64,000 nucleotides of DNA. Origin: Clusia tigrina (Eukaryota; Arthropoda; Insecta; Diptera; Clusiidae). This document shows, piece after piece, positions 34,440 through 46,664 of the stretch. Where the stretch lies: contig OV050030.1 in NCBI GenBank assembly GCA_920105625.2, forward strand, positions 33,164,516 to 33,228,515, read 5' to 3'. A program made the position numbers and the translations under genes. The stretch's first letter is position 1. Each line of letters begins with the position of its first letter. The notes below the pieces were generated by a model that saw only the letters and a list, made by a program, of their open reading frames with translations, was not told the DNA's origin and did not search any database.

Positions 34440-35010
34440 ACCAAATTGTAGGAGTCCCTTTGTTGTAGACTGGTCTCTCTCTTTCTCTCTCGCTCTCTCT
34501 TAGGAAACTATAGTGAAGATCGATCAACAATTGCCTCAGATGTGGGTGTCCCTTTGTTGTAGACCGGTCTCTCTACGTACACGATAGTGTAGAGTGATTA
34601 ACAATTACCTCAGATGTGGGAGTCTTTCTTGTAGACTGCTCTCTCTCTCTCTCTATTTCTCTCTCTCTACGGACATGATAGTGCAGATCGATCATCAATT
34701 TCCTAATATGTAGGGGCCCCTTTGTTGTAGACCGGTCTTTTTACTGACACAATAGTGAAGATCGATCAACAATTGTCTGAGATGGGGGAGTCCCTTTCTT
34801 GTAGACTGCTCTCTCTCTCTAACTCTCTCTGTATCTCTCTCTATCTCTCTCTCTCTCTCCCTCTCTCTATCCCTCTCTCTCTCTCTCTCTCTCTCTCTAC
34901 GGACAAGATAGTGAAGATGGAGTAACAACTGCCTCAGATGGGGTCCCTTTGTTGCAGACCGCTGTCTCTACGGACAGGATAGTAAAGACTGATCAACAAT
35001 AGCCTTAGAT
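34440..35010. repeat. Tandem repeat of about 100 bp with an internal (CT)n tract
   Basis: TCCCTTTGTTGTAGACCGGT and GATCGATCAACAATTGCCTC recur five to six times. Between them lies a CTCTCT tract of very different length in each copy, from a few to over 90 bp at 34808-34898. Confidence 0.9.
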
Positions 35011-35045
35011 GTATGACTCCAATACAGGTAAACCTAGAGCGTGTG

Positions 35046-35562
35046 TACTAATACTCCCTCTACGTATTGCTTTTATGCTCTCTAATTACAGCGATGCCGA
35101 CCAAACGACTATCAGCCCTGCCACCACAAAACTTTGAAAATTCAACGAAATCTCCACGGAGATGGTCTAGAAACAATTGCATATCAATTTTACAATTCGG
35201 TCTATAAACACAATCAACAAGTAGACTCTCAACACCATTGCCAACGCTTAGGAACATATCCAGTTTCACTATCAATACCCGATTTACTGTGGATGTGGCA
35301 AGCAATGCCATCCCGCACAAAAATAGCTACCCCCCAGCTCTATCAGATGGAAACAGTCTGTAACCATTAACTCTGAACAAGTTGTTCTGTATTGATGGCA
35401 AAAACCAAGTTTCCGAGACACAAATCAGATCACCTCTGAGCCCTCAAACAAATACCTAAATTCATCAATTTTGTTAACCAAGCTCTGTGCATTACTGTGA
35501 CAAATCTTTGTTCCCATTTCAAGAATACGAATCATATTAAAGTTACTTTCCCCATCGCATGG
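35046..35562 (-). pseudogene. LINE endonuclease domain, inverted relative to its RT
   Basis: On the minus strand from 35562, frames read NMIRILEMGTKICHSNAQSL (start of the endonuclease, with the N-A-Q-S-L box), FEGSEV, VSETW, GYRLFPSD, GGVAIFVRDGIACHIH and, after a frameshift, SLLVDCVYRPNCKIDM. That order is the apurinic endonuclease of Jockey-type LINEs. It points away from the RT region that begins at 35563 on the plus strand. Confidence 0.78.
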
Positions 35563-37318
35563 TATGCGGAAAACTACAATGGACATTGAAAACATAGTCA
35601 ATGAAAAAATACGGTTCAGACGTCATTGGCAAAAACACAGATCGCCCACTACCAAACAAAACTACGCTATATCTAAAAGACGTCTCAGGGAAGCTTTACA
35701 TGCAGAGCTGGAAAAACACTTGAAAAACTTCACGAGAAAATCACGCCCTTTCCTTGTGGAAAGCTAATAAAAACATAAGAATTCCAAAGGAGTCAGAGCC
35801 ACGACTTAGATTGAGTAATGGGAATTGGTCGAGTAGCGACAAAGATAAAGCCTTCGCGTTTGCTCATCATCTGGAAAAAGTGTCTCAACCTAATCCTGGG
35901 ACCAATGATTTCGTAATTCCACCTCTGGTCACCCAAAACACGTTTAAACCCAATTAAAGTTAAGGCAAAGAAAGTAAAGTACACTGTGCAAAATCACTTC
36001 AGCTTGAAAAAGTCTCCAGGCTACTAGTCAATTACTGCCAAAATGGTAGCTGAGTTACCAGACATAGCTTTCAAAATTCTACCACAGCTGTTTAGTGCTA
36101 TATTTCGAATTGGATATTTCCCTGCAGCTTGGAAGATATCACAAGTTCCGAAGCCCGGAAAAGATAAAACACAACCGGTGTCATACATAACCATTAGTCT
36201 ACTGCCGACTTTTTGAAAGACTGCTGATGCTAAAAATATTTCCAGATGTTGAAGAAAGTGGTATAATTCCACATTACCAATTTGGATTTCGCCCAAAGCA
36301 CAGTACAATAGAGCAGGTAAATCGCATCACCAGCGAAATAAGAAACGCTCTCGAGGATAAAAAGTACTGCTCTGCAATTTTCCTTGATATTGCTCGGGCG
36401 TTTGATCGGGTCTGGCACCCTGGTCTCATATACAAAATCTGGAAATTCTTGCCTGAAAGCGTGCACCAGATACTAAGATCGTATTTGTACAATCGCAGGA
36501 ATAGAGTGAAATACAAGGAGTTTGTTACCCCTGACTATAACATTAAAACTGGTGTTCCACAGGAAGTTGAACTCAGGAAAGTGTACTCGGACCGATTCTA
36601 TACTTAGTGTTTACATCGGATTTACCTACAGAAAGTCGCCTTATGATGTCGAGGTTTGCTGACGATACTGCCCTTCTGAGCTGCCATAAAAATCCGAGAA
36701 TTGCATCGAGAGACTTTAGTGAGTACTTAAAACTAATTGAGTCCTGGCTGGTTAATTGGCGCATTCGCGTAAACGAAAACAAAAGCTCCCAGGTCACATT
36801 TACTCTTCTTAAAGACAATTGCCCAAAGGTCACATTAAATGGAGTATCTATTGCACAAGCTCAATAAAGTAACCTACCTTGGGGTCCATCTCGATCGCAG
36901 ACTGACTTGGCTCAAGCACATCGAAACAAAACGCTCGCAAATGAAACTGAAAGCACAAGGAATTGGTTACTTAATAAAATATCAAGACTGCGCCTGGAAT
37001 GCAAAGTTCTATTGTCAAAAAGCCAACTAGACGTATGGAGCCCAGCTGTGGGGCAATATTAGCTCATCTAACATTGAATTAATCCAGCGGGCCCAATTGA
37101 AAATTCTTTGAACTATTGGAATCTCCCCCTGGTACATTAAAAACGAAACATCCCCAGCGATCTAAATATATCACTGGTAAAAACTGAGCTAAAAAAAAGC
37201 TGGTGTAAATACAAATTCAAACTCCGACATCATCCCAATTACTTGGCAAGGCAATTACTTCACACTAAACTACACACACGGCTACGTAGGCAAGATTGGA
37301 ATCATTTAAATAAATCGC
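35563..37318 (+). pseudogene. Jockey-like LINE ORF2: linker and reverse transcriptase
   Basis: The plus strand carries the endonuclease-RT linker (EKIRFRRHWQKHR, SKRRLREALHAELEK, WKANKNIRIPKE). RT motifs follow: YQFGFRPKHSTIEQV, AIFLDIARAFDRVWHPGL and TGVPQEVELRKV (normally GVPQGS.LGP, here altered). Next come the intact catalytic box RFADDTALLS, WLVNWRIRVNENKS, VTYLGVHLDRRLTW, YGAQLWGN and HPNYLARQLL. Frames change several times, with stops near 36605 and 37135, so it is dead. No poly(A) is visible at the right edge, where a different LINE begins. Confidence 0.85.
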
Positions 37319-38080
37319 GCTCCCTGAATTCGGCTATAATCACATCAAAAGCCGTTAAGAGCAGCCGCAAATCTTTAGACGAGATAAGTTAGTATACTCC
37401 TCTGCATCTGAGCTGGGTTCCCGACCGCAGGGATATTCCAGGGAACTGCTGAGCGGATGAACTCGTTCGAGAGGGCACTTCAATACCGATGCAGCCAGCT
37501 AGGTCAAACCTCAGTATTCCCATTCCCACATGTAAGGTACTAATTTACACAATATCCTTAGACGCAGCGGGCAGGTGCTGGTCTGAAGGAGTAGGATGCA
37601 GAATAGCTACACTAACCTGGCCTGAAATAAACGTCAAGCGCTCAAAGGATTTGATAACTCTAAATAGACTAAGTATGGGTTCCGTAGTTAGTGTCCTAAG
37701 CGGACACTGGACCCTGGGTACTCATGGTAGTAGACTGGGGATTGCTTCAAATTACTTTTACAGGAGTTGCATGGATGAGGAGGAACAATAGTCCACTGAA
37801 CACCTGATATGCACGTGTCCAGCGTTGTCCAAAAGGAGATGCACTTTCCTGGGTGACATTTTTCTGGACTCTTTGGGAGATATTCCAAATAAGCAGAGAA
37901 GCTCCATCAACTGCTTCATAAAAGCTCACAAATTGGCTGGAGCTTTGAAAGGGTTTGGGACTAGAGTCTCATGCGGTATCACAAAAGGTCAATTATGGCC
38001 TAAGTGCGCTGTTCTGGCGACCGTTATTCCTACAGCAATGGTTTACTTCAGTCGAGACTATGGAAGCCAAAACTAGGTTG
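37319..38080 (+). pseudogene. Second LINE: RNase H and ORF2 tail
   Basis: Similarity to the 18.4-kb copy begins sharply at CTCCCTGAATTCGGCTATAA. Frames read SLNSAIITSKAVKS, LSWVPDRRDIPGNC, LVREGTSIPMQPARSNLSIP, RSCMDEEEQ and, after a stop at about 37788, STEHLICTCPALSKRRCTFL and FLDSLGD. The 3' end includes GCGGTATCACAAAAGGTCAA and GGCCTAAGTGCGC. It is joined directly to the Jockey-like element. Confidence 0.8.
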
Positions 38081-38194
38081 TAAATATACGAGATAAGTTC
38101 ATTCATATCATCAACTAATTCACACATTCCTCCTGATACTGAAGTCCCGCGAATTTATAACACTCTAAACCTGGTAAATTTATCTTCTCTTGAA

Positions 38195-38668
38195 ACCTCC
38201 TTGGTTGAATAAAACAACAACTTTCTTGAAACCTCCTTGGTAGAATACAACAACGATTTACATTGAAACCTCCTTGGTAGAATACAACAACGATTTACAT
38301 TGAAACCTCCTTGGTAGAATACAACAACAACTTACATTGAAACCTCCTTGGTTGCATACAACAACTACTTACATTGAAACCTCCGTGGTTAAATACAACA
38401 ACAACTTACATTGAAACCTCCTTGGTTGCATACAACAACTACTTACATTGAAACCTCCGTGGTTAAATACAACAACAACTTACATTGAAACCCCCTTGGT
38501 TGCATACAACAACTACTTACATTGAAACCTCCTTGGTTAAATACAACAACAACTTACATTGAAGCCTCCTTGGTTGCATACAACAACTACTTACATTGAA
38601 ACCTCCGTGGTTAAATACAACAACAACTTACATTAAAACCCCCTTGGTTGCATACAACAACTACTCAA
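38195..38668. repeat. 37-bp tandem repeat with an approximately 74-bp dimer
   Basis: Units of ACATTGAAACCTCCTTGGTT followed by a GAATACAACAACAACTT variant recur about 13 times. Alternating TGCATACAACAACTAC and AAATACAACAACAAC halves give the dimer in the right part. Confidence 0.93.
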
Positions 38669-38669
38669 G

Positions 38670-39355
38670 TTCACAATAATCACAATAGTGGCAGTGGACT
38701 CCACTTTCTCCGTGCATGCTCGTCTAAGTTGCAGCGTGAACAGCGTTTAATTACTCGTAAAGTTTATTACAATGCACGTCACGCAACACAGAAGTATCAA
38801 AGCAAGATATTGATCGATTCCAAGTTGATTTAATTTGAGTGCAAACACAAAAATCGGGAGCACTTTTTTACACTGTCGCCACACGAGCACTTCACTATGA
38901 TTATTATGAATTTCTTGTTTACTTTAATTGGACGGCTTGAATTGACCTCAACAGAGCGTTCCAAACGAATGTGAAAGTTGAGTTGCACTGCTGGGGTGAA
39001 ACATGCAATTGTACACGGAGAAAAATTCAGGGTAGCATAAACAAAATTTTTATTATGAAGAATTTTCAATCATTTTTGAATCGACAATGAATCTACAAGA
39101 TGAGGACGACCACGCTCTCTTTAAATGCAGTATTGTGGGGCAACATTCTCTCTTTCAAAAGCATCTATGAGATATTAAACCACTTCCGATATCGGACCCA
39201 TGAAAACGTGACACCTGTTTCTTGTCAATGTGAAGGTTTTCGTAGGCACATGTGACAATTCAATATGGAGATTAATATGGTTACTATGCTCTCTGATATG
39301 GCTGGTGGATCATTGGCGATACCAGAGACTTCTCCTGAAAAACCAAAGAATATTG
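38670..39355. other. Stretch without identified genes
   Basis: Unique-looking sequence. Both small frames (38648-38833 plus, 38830-39069 minus) lack domains. Confidence 0.35.
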
Positions 39356-39359
39356 ACAT

Positions 39360-39925
39360 TTTTTGATGGGCTATTAAAGTTTTCCCGACTTGTTCAATAA
39401 AAATAATATGTTTGTGAGATAAAAGTAAAGAGAAAGATCTCTGAGGACTCCATTACATTATAGGCCCTGAATGAAGACGTTTCTCTATGGGTGACTAAAG
39501 ATTCTCTTAAAGATTTCCCGAAGTGTTCAATGTGAACACTATATTTGTGAGCTAAAAGTTCTCTGAGGTCCATTGCAGGTCCTGAATGAAAAGGTTTTTT
39601 ATGGGTTATTAGAGATTTCCCGACTTGTTCAATAAGAAAAATATCTTTGCGAGATAAAAGTAAAGAAAAATATCTCTGAGATCCATTGCAGGCCCTGAAT
39701 AAACACTTTTTTTTATGGGTTATTAAAGATTTCCCGACTTTTTCAATAGGAAAAATATATTTTTATTAAAAAAGATCTGAGGAATCCATTACATTATAAT
39801 CATCTGAAAGATGACTTTTTTTATGGGTTACTAAAGAGTACTCGACTTCTTCAATATGAACACTATATTTGTGAGATAAAAGTAAAGAAAAAGACATCCG
39901 AGGAATCCATTGTGTTATAGACCCC
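39360..39925. repeat. Diverged tandem repeat of about 120 bp, four to five copies
   Basis: Shared blocks are GGGTTATTAAAGATTTCCCG, CTTGTTCAATAAGAA and GAGATAAAAGTAAAGAAAAA, with small deletions between copies. Confidence 0.82.
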
Positions 39926-39929
39926 AAAC

Positions 39930-40560
39930 TAAACAGTAAAACGTCCGCTCAGGCGGGCAAACTCAGTGTTTCCACGAACATTCTGACAAATAAGTCCTTT
40001 GAATAGTTCAGTCCATACAAAATATTGGTTTGATTACACAAAATGTATTTGGTGGCCTTAGAAATAAAACACAGAATAACAGTTCATCAAAAGTCCTCAT
40101 TCCATGGGGTACCCATCGAAACAACGAGCAACGTTTCCAATATGACCTTCCGAAACTTCTGAGAATTTTGTTCTGTGGCTTCAAAGGGCTCATCACGTCT
40201 TCGAGGAAGTATTCAACTGAGTTTGTGGACAGAAAAACATTCCACCGGTTCATGTCTGGCAAATCTGTTTGGGGTACATGATACGTTGAACCCTGGTGCA
40301 GAGTCGAAGAACATCAAAATTCTTCGACACCTCCGACGAACAATAGAGAACTTTCGCTCTTAAATGCCTCATTTGGCACAGATAATCCATAAAGAATTCC
40401 CAGAAGACAGCACCGCAATTAGCAAAGACAACACACATTATGAGTCGTGAGTTATCCAGATCCTGAGCAAACTCTCTCAAGATCGAAGCAAAGTTAGTAT
40501 ACAACAGACATCATTGACAAGCCACAGCTCGTCTCTTACTAACCATAGTCGCAAATGATG
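39930..40560. other. Stretch without identified genes
   Basis: Overlapping short frames on both strands, no recognised motif. Confidence 0.35.
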
Positions 40561-40589
40561 TGGGATTGACTGAGAGACGAAAAATGTTC

Positions 40590-40590
40590 C

Positions 40591-40634
<44 letters not shown>

Positions 40635-40850
40635 TTTGTAGATAGATTTATTTAAGTTATGCATCGCGACCTGAAAGGTCTATTGTGATGCCCCTATTTA
40701 TTTGAAAGATGAGGTTAGTCTCTACAACTCTCTCTCTCTCTTTCTCTCTCTAGATAGACAGATTTGTTCAAGGGTGTTATACATCGCGACCTGAAAGGTC
40801 TATTGTGATGCCCCTATTTATTTGAAAGATGAGGTTAGTCTCATCTACAG
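40590..40850. repeat. Tandem duplication carrying (GA)n and (CT)n tracts
   Basis: TCGCGACCTGAAAGGTCTAT then TGTGATGCCCCTATTTATTT occurs at about 40666 and 40786. A (GA)n tract at 40592-40632 precedes the first copy and a (CT)n tract near 40730 precedes the second. Confidence 0.88.
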
Positions 40851-41334
40851 ATCTTCTGTCAGGTTATTTTCCTACAGGAATTCATATATTTTGGAGGAAT
40901 CAAGTTATCCTGTGTTTATTCAACGTAATCTCAAGGACAATTCAGTTGCCTATCAAGTACTTCCTAGAGATCCCGAGCAAGCGAGTTGCTGATTTTCTTC
41001 CAACATTACCAGGGAAAAATCTTCGATCATTGATTGGACTAATCACAGGACACAATCCCTGAGGCCATCATATGGCGACTATAGGCATTCGCGAGGGTCC
41101 GAACTTCATCTCCTGTTTGCAGGAAGAACTCAGAGCATTTTTTCGGGGTTTCTCCTGCCTTTACCAGAATGGGGAGGCGCATATTAGGGTCAAATGTATT
41201 AGGTATGGACAATGTAGATTGGACAGACTTCTGAGACTTATCCCTTCTGAGATTCAACAGAAAGAATCAAAGAAGTTTGAGAAGCTGTAACTATCCTTTC
41301 ACAATTCTCTATCTAACCCCCTAATATTTCCAAT

Positions 41335-41412
41335 ATAGTATTAGTTAGAGTACAATGGGGATCAATGCCTGACTGCTTGGAGATCTCCTTCTTCGGGGAT
41401 TCTCTGACCTAC
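41335..41412 (+). mobile_element. LINE 3'-end fragment
   Basis: CAATGGGGATCAATGCCTGA and CTGCTTGGAGATCTCCTTCTT match the terminus at 42505-42590. Confidence 0.65.
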
Positions 41413-41619
41413 CCCAACTCTATTCTATTCTGTATATCCAGGCATTCTTCCAACATTTTGAACGATTCCGTAAAATAAATTTCAGTAAGTCTTTGCCATC
41501 GAAGCATGTATCCGGGACCATTGTTCCAAAGAGCGCTGGGTTAGACTCCCACAATGTTTCAAGCGGAAGTGTTTGCCATCGAAGTGTGTATCCGAGAATG
41601 TCTTTGTAGAAGACTAAAT

Positions 41620-42100
41620 GGCCAGCTTATATAGATTATGTCAGATATCCAAGCTGCTCTTAAGACACTGGGATCGTACCACGTCGTACGATCGTTCTAT
41701 ACGTCCCGAATGGCTGAAGAATGTTATAAAATCCTAAATGAACTGGACCAAGACAATAGTGTCACACTTTACTGGCTGCGTGGACATGAAGGACTCACTG
41801 GGACTGAACGAGCGGACTGCCTTGCAAAAAGGGGGGGCGATCCATCCACTTATTTGCCCTGAACCTTTCTGCGTTGTGGCTACAGACCACTCTGTAGACT
41901 TACTTAGGAAATGGGAGAAAACTCAGATAGCCCGCCCGCTTCTAGCCAAAGTCAGGCAAAGAGATTTCTTACCCCAAACAGAAGTATGTCCAAAAGGACA
42001 CCCTGAACCGCGTGAGTCTTGGACAGGAAACGAGATTTCTTATTCCAAACGGAAGTATCTCCAAAAGGATACTAACCCTGAACCGAGTGGGTCTTAGGAC
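41620..42100 (+). pseudogene. LINE RNase H domain fragment
   Basis: The frame from 41638 reads MSDIQAALKTLGS (the acidic site of the S-D-x-Q-A box), LNELDQDNSVTLYWLRGHEG and TERADCLAKRGG, a well-kept RNase H C-terminal half including the aspartate of the E-R-A-D box. It then breaks. A repeated phrase, TTTCTTACCCCAAACAGAAG, occurs at about 41967, 42027 and 42170, showing local duplication. Confidence 0.78.
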
Positions 42101-42239
42101 TATAGTGGGTTAGAAACTCGGATGACTACTCAATGGTAGCACGCTTCTGACCAAAGACAGGCAAAGATATTTCTTACCCCAAACAAAAGTATCTCCAAAA
42201 GGAACTAACCGCCAAAGACTTAGGACTCTAGTAGGTTAT

Positions 42240-42600
42240 CTAACAGGATACTGCTGCCTAAGCTATCACCTTAACAAGATAGGCCTGTCAGGCATATCTG
42301 ACTGCGGATTCTGTGGACACAACTCTGAAACATCAGAACACATCCTATGTGAGTGTCCTAGGGAGAGTTCTTCACAGACCCTCCCACAATTTGGTGACTT
42401 CAAGCTTCAATTAGTTAGATTGAGTTCTAGGAATTATCACAATAGGTCCTCCCGGGCCGCGATAGGACTCCTGGATATATTAAATACTAAATATTACTCT
42501 GCAGCACAATGGGCATCAAAGCCTGACTGCTTGCAGACCTCCTTCTTCGGCGGCTCTCCACCCTACCCTACTTCTATCTCAATACTACCCGAGACCTTTT
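42240..42600 (+). pseudogene. LINE ORF2 tail and 3' end
   Basis: One frame reads LNKIGLSGISDCGFCGHNSE then HILCECP, an intact C-x2-C...H-x3-C tail motif of RNase H-bearing LINEs. The 3' end CACAATGGGCATCAAAGCCT through CTTCTTCGGCGGCTCTCC follows. With 41620-42100 it forms one interrupted element. Confidence 0.78.
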
Positions 42601-42604
42601 AGTG

Positions 42605-43610
42605 GCCCTCAATTGAACATAGTGCCAGATATGCTGAATTTTTCACAGTGTACCCCAGCATTAGACATGATATCGTTGTTCAATCATAACAGATTGTTTC
42701 ATCGTTACCCGCCGCCAACCCGGTATGATTGGGAACACATAATGTCATACCAAAATTATTCCCACCCACACGTCTGCCCGCCTACTGCTCGTCCTATTTT
42801 AGCCTTAATTACATGATGACAATCTGCGAACCGTTCGTAATTCAATTACCCAACATTGCTAACGGCATAAATTGACGTCAGCCTCTGCCACACGTTAACG
42901 CAAGATTCGCAGCTGCGTGTGTAAATAAATTGACATGCAATCGAGAAATACTGGGAAAGCGCAGCATGAAGATGGAGGCGGTGAATTCGAGCTGAGCCGG
43001 TGCCCACAAATTGCCCCCTTTCCAAGTGCTTTGTTATTTATTGTTGTGGCGCACTTGGCCGCTTCCCCATTATGGCGTTTATGCAATCAAATGTAATTCT
43101 ACTGAAATTGCTTTCACTTGCACCCACGTTTGTCACCGTAAGCCTGAGAAGCCTTAGAAAGGATTGCACGACTACTGCGTCGCACACGCCAAACGAGTCC
43201 TTCTAGTTGACTGTTGGATACACTTGTACGTACACTCTGAACTCGTAACGAGTTAGGTGGGGGGAATATATGTATATAATAGACAAAACAGCTACCATGC
43301 ACGTTTGACGTCACGCACAATTATGGCAATAGAAGTCCTTAAAGTCCTTGTGCTCGAGCACTGAGGGCCTCTATTATTAGTTGCGCATATCCCCAGAGAA
43401 CTTTAAACGCGTCGTATATTCTGTACACGTGTGGCATATGGCGCACACTCCTACACATATCAGTATGTCACTGCAGATAATCATTATGGTGGAGAGTATC
43501 CCTGCAGGGAAAATTTAAAGTGGGCCCTAAGAATGAGTAATTAGGAATTGAGTGCCAGTTGGCAAGCGTATACGAGTGAGAAAAGGTGATGGGAGAATGG
43601 AAACTACTTC
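42605..43610. other. Repeat-poor stretch, possibly conserved host noncoding DNA
   Basis: No array or transposon is seen. TAATTA-like words (TTAATTACATG, AATTCAATTACC) cluster at 42808-42855. Whether this is regulatory is not shown by the sequence alone. Confidence 0.3.
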
Positions 43611-43619
43611 AATAGTCTC

Positions 43620-44345
43620 TCGTAATTTGCATTTGTGTCAACTGGTTCTGTGTTTGTTCCAAAGCAGACTAGTTCGGTACTAGTTGCCAAAGAATGTGTT
43701 TCTATACAAGGTATGAGAGATTGGTGGGAGATTCGTTCTGAGCTGACATACACTCTGTTTATAGCTCCTTCCTTTGCCTCAACTAGTTCTGTGTTTACTT
43801 TATTTATAGCTCATTATCTTCTCTCAACTAGTTGTGTTTGTGGCTAATTGGACTAGTTCGGTACTAGTTGCCAAATAATGTGCAGAAGCAAGGTATGAGA
43901 GATTGGTGGGGAGATTCATTCTGCTGACTGTAACTTTATTTATAGTTGATTATCTTCCCTCAACTAGATCTGTGTTTGTTCCAAAGCAGACTAGTTCGGT
44001 ACTAGTTGCCAAAGAATGTGTTTCTATACAAGGTATGAGAGATTGGTGGGAGATTCGTTCTGAGCTGACAGGCACTCTATTTATAGCTCCTTCCTTTGCC
44101 TCAACTAGTTCTGTGTTTACTTTATTTATAGCTCATTATCTTCTCTCAACTAGTTGTGTTTGTGGCTAATTGGACTAGTTCGGTACTAGTTGCCAAATAA
44201 TGTGCAGAAGCAAGGTATGAGAGATTGGTGGGGAGATTCATTCTGCTGACTGTAACTTTATTTATAGTTGATTATCTTCCCTCAACTAGATCTGTGTTTG
44301 TTCCAAAGCAGACTAGTTCGGTACTAGTTGCCAAAGAATGTCCAG
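43620..44345. repeat. 322-bp tandem repeat, just over two copies
   Basis: The block with GACTAGTTCGGTACTAGTTG and TATGAGAGATTGGTGGGAGA repeats with a 322-bp step (frames at 43903 and 44225 start identically). Inside each unit CAACTAGTTCTGTGTTTACT and its variant form a shorter imperfect repeat. Copies are almost identical. Confidence 0.92.
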
Positions 44346-44859
44346 AAAGACATGTTAATAGAGTACAGGGAGTTTTGTGCTGCTGGCTTTCATTAACCTC
44401 AACTATTTCTATCATATAAATTCTATGATCCATTGCCAAATAGAGTATTTGAATATAAGTGAGAAAGTATTTTAGAGTCACACACTTTGAAAGAGAAGTC
44501 TGAGGAGAGTGCTGCCGATAACTACTTTGAAGCTCCCAATTCTCTTTCACCTCTCTGCTTATAAGTCTGTTATAAAAGGATTAGTTGGTTACCAGTAGCA
44601 AACCAATTCAGAGCTACTTTAAGAGAGAATTCGTTCCTTAGCAGTTAAAAATCCTAATTAGAACTTTCTTGAAGACATTCCCAGTTTATGATGGCAGAAA
44701 CAAAGATTCATGGAAGAGCCAGAAGGACATAATGGAAACTTTGCCATGAAAAAGGGCTTCGAACACTAGTTAATCCCTAGGTATAAGTGGATCGTATTAA
44801 GAGGGGCTTATTTGGATGACTACAAAGTTAATCACACTAAAATTTTGTTTTTATGCAAT

Positions 44860-45440
44860 TATTCCTCAGCAAGTCCACTTTCCTCGAAGCCTAACCCTTG
44901 CAGATTGACTAAGAGATCGTCAATAACTAAAGACCATAGAAGACCATAACGTGATAATACACCACCTTGGAGACAACCTTTCATTGCTTTGACTGATACG
45001 TATTCGTCGCCCAACCTCATCTGCTTTTTAATACTTTTTAACCCACCCACCAGTCGGTTTATCGATATTCTTGCAGAGCATAACCCTCTCTATAGAGCGG
45101 TAACCGGCATAATCAAAGGCACCTTCGATATCTACGAAAGCCCATAAAGCAATTTACCTGAAATATTGAGCTTTCTATATCTTTGCTGCAAGATAATGAA
45201 GCGCTGCGTCCGTGGATATCCCCTTATTGTATGCAAACTGAGATTGATGCAGAGGTATTGCTCTATCCAGCGTCTAGATCCTCTAATCTTTTCCTAGTTT
45301 CTAGAAGAAATGGCGTGAGACTGATAGGTGTGTATGATTTCGGCAGTTCGCTGGATCTCTACATTGACTGTTCGTCAAATGGATGCTATGTATTCCCTGC
45401 AGATACTGTTCCTAAAAACAAGTGATTTAAGTATGACATC
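44860..45440 (-). pseudogene. R1-like LINE reverse transcriptase fragment
   Basis: On the minus strand the frames give FVDIEGAFDYAGY (the F-x-D-I-x-x-A-F catalytic motif with D kept), KGCLQGGVLSRYGLLWSLVIDDLL (the G-C-P-Q-G-G-V-L-S-P motif, with P changed twice) and LQGLGFEESGLAEE, where families have GYADD; the catalytic aspartates there are lost. The upstream region to about 45440 fits the preceding RT segment loosely. Family wording is closest to R1-type LINEs and unlike the Jockey-like copies. Confidence 0.75.
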
Positions 45441-45444
45441 CAGT

Positions 45445-45890
45445 CCTCGTATCAAGAGGCATGGGAGAATAGTATCGTCACCTGATGTCTTGTCGAAATG
45501 GTTTCAAAGACCCAGTAGTATATTTAACTTTGTCTGGGGAGAAGATATAACTCCAAACAAACTGCAAGATCTTCTGTCTACGCCCCTCGGTCGCATGACG
45601 TCCGATCCACTATCATTGACACTCTTATTGACCCCGGGAAATGCACCTGAAGCAGGTATTCTAGAGTGTCCTTGGGATTCATTGTATAAGACCCATCTGG
45701 TCTCCTTAAAGTTACAACACCATTTCAGTGTTCCTTACCTAAGGGTTTATGGAGTCTAGCGCTCGCTGGCGTTGCGACTACGCATTCACAAAATTTCCTC
45801 CAAGACTCACGCTTGGATCTCCTTAACTTTTGTTGTAATCTGTCAAAGCCACTCTATCGTCATCCCACACCTTCGTGCGTTTACAACCAG
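45445..45890. other. Stretch without a confident gene
   Basis: A plus frame (45328-45759) is open for 143 codons but contains no recognised motif and lies beside an LINE relic on the other strand. Confidence 0.35.
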
Positions 45891-45892
45891 TT

Positions 45893-46660
45893 AGGCATGA
45901 ATGTAGGATCATCTATGTACATCTACGGCATCTACTTAGGTTTGACTGTAAGATCATCTCCATCTACGGCATCCACTAAGGCTTGACTGTAAGATCATCT
46001 CCATCTAAGGTATCTTATTAGGTTTGGCTGTAAGATTATATATATCTGCGGCATCTACTGAGGTTTGAGTGTAAGATAATATACATCTACGGCATCTACT
46101 TAGGGTTGACTGTAAGATAATATACATCTATGGCATCCACTTAAGCTTGACTGTAAGATCATCTATGTATATCTGCGGCATCTACTGAGGTTTGACTGTA
46201 AGATCAAATACATCTGCGGCATCTACTGAGGTTTGACTGTAAGATCATCTACATCTACGGAATTCACTTAGGCTTGACTATAATATCATCTATGTACATC
46301 TACGGCATCTACTGAGGTTTGACTGTAAGATAATGCATATCTATGGCATCCACTTAGGCTTGACTGTAAGATAATCTCCATCTACGACATTAACTAATGC
46401 TTGACTGTAAGATCATCTCCATCTACGGTATCTTATTAGGTTTGGCTGTAAGATTATATATATCTACAGCATCTACTGAGGTTTGACTGTAAGATAATAT
46501 ACATCTACGGCATCTACTGAGGTTTGACTGTAAGATCAAATACATCTGCGGCATCTACTGAGGTTTGACTGTAAGTTCATATACATCTACGGCATCTACT
46601 GAGGTTTGACTGTAAGAGTATCTACATCAACGGCATCGACTTTGGTTTGACTGTAAGACT
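45893..46660. repeat. 43-bp tandem repeat, about 17 copies
   Basis: Units of TCTACGGCATCTACTGAGGT then TTGACTGTAAGATAATATACA, with frequent small changes such as TCCACTTAGGC. Some units form 90-bp dimers. Confidence 0.92.
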
Positions 46661-46664
46661 AGAC

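Noticed and set aside
45328..45759. 143-codon plus frame
   Set aside because: No domain recognised; it overlaps the flank of an R1-like RT relic on the other strand and may be an old LINE segment in a wrong frame.
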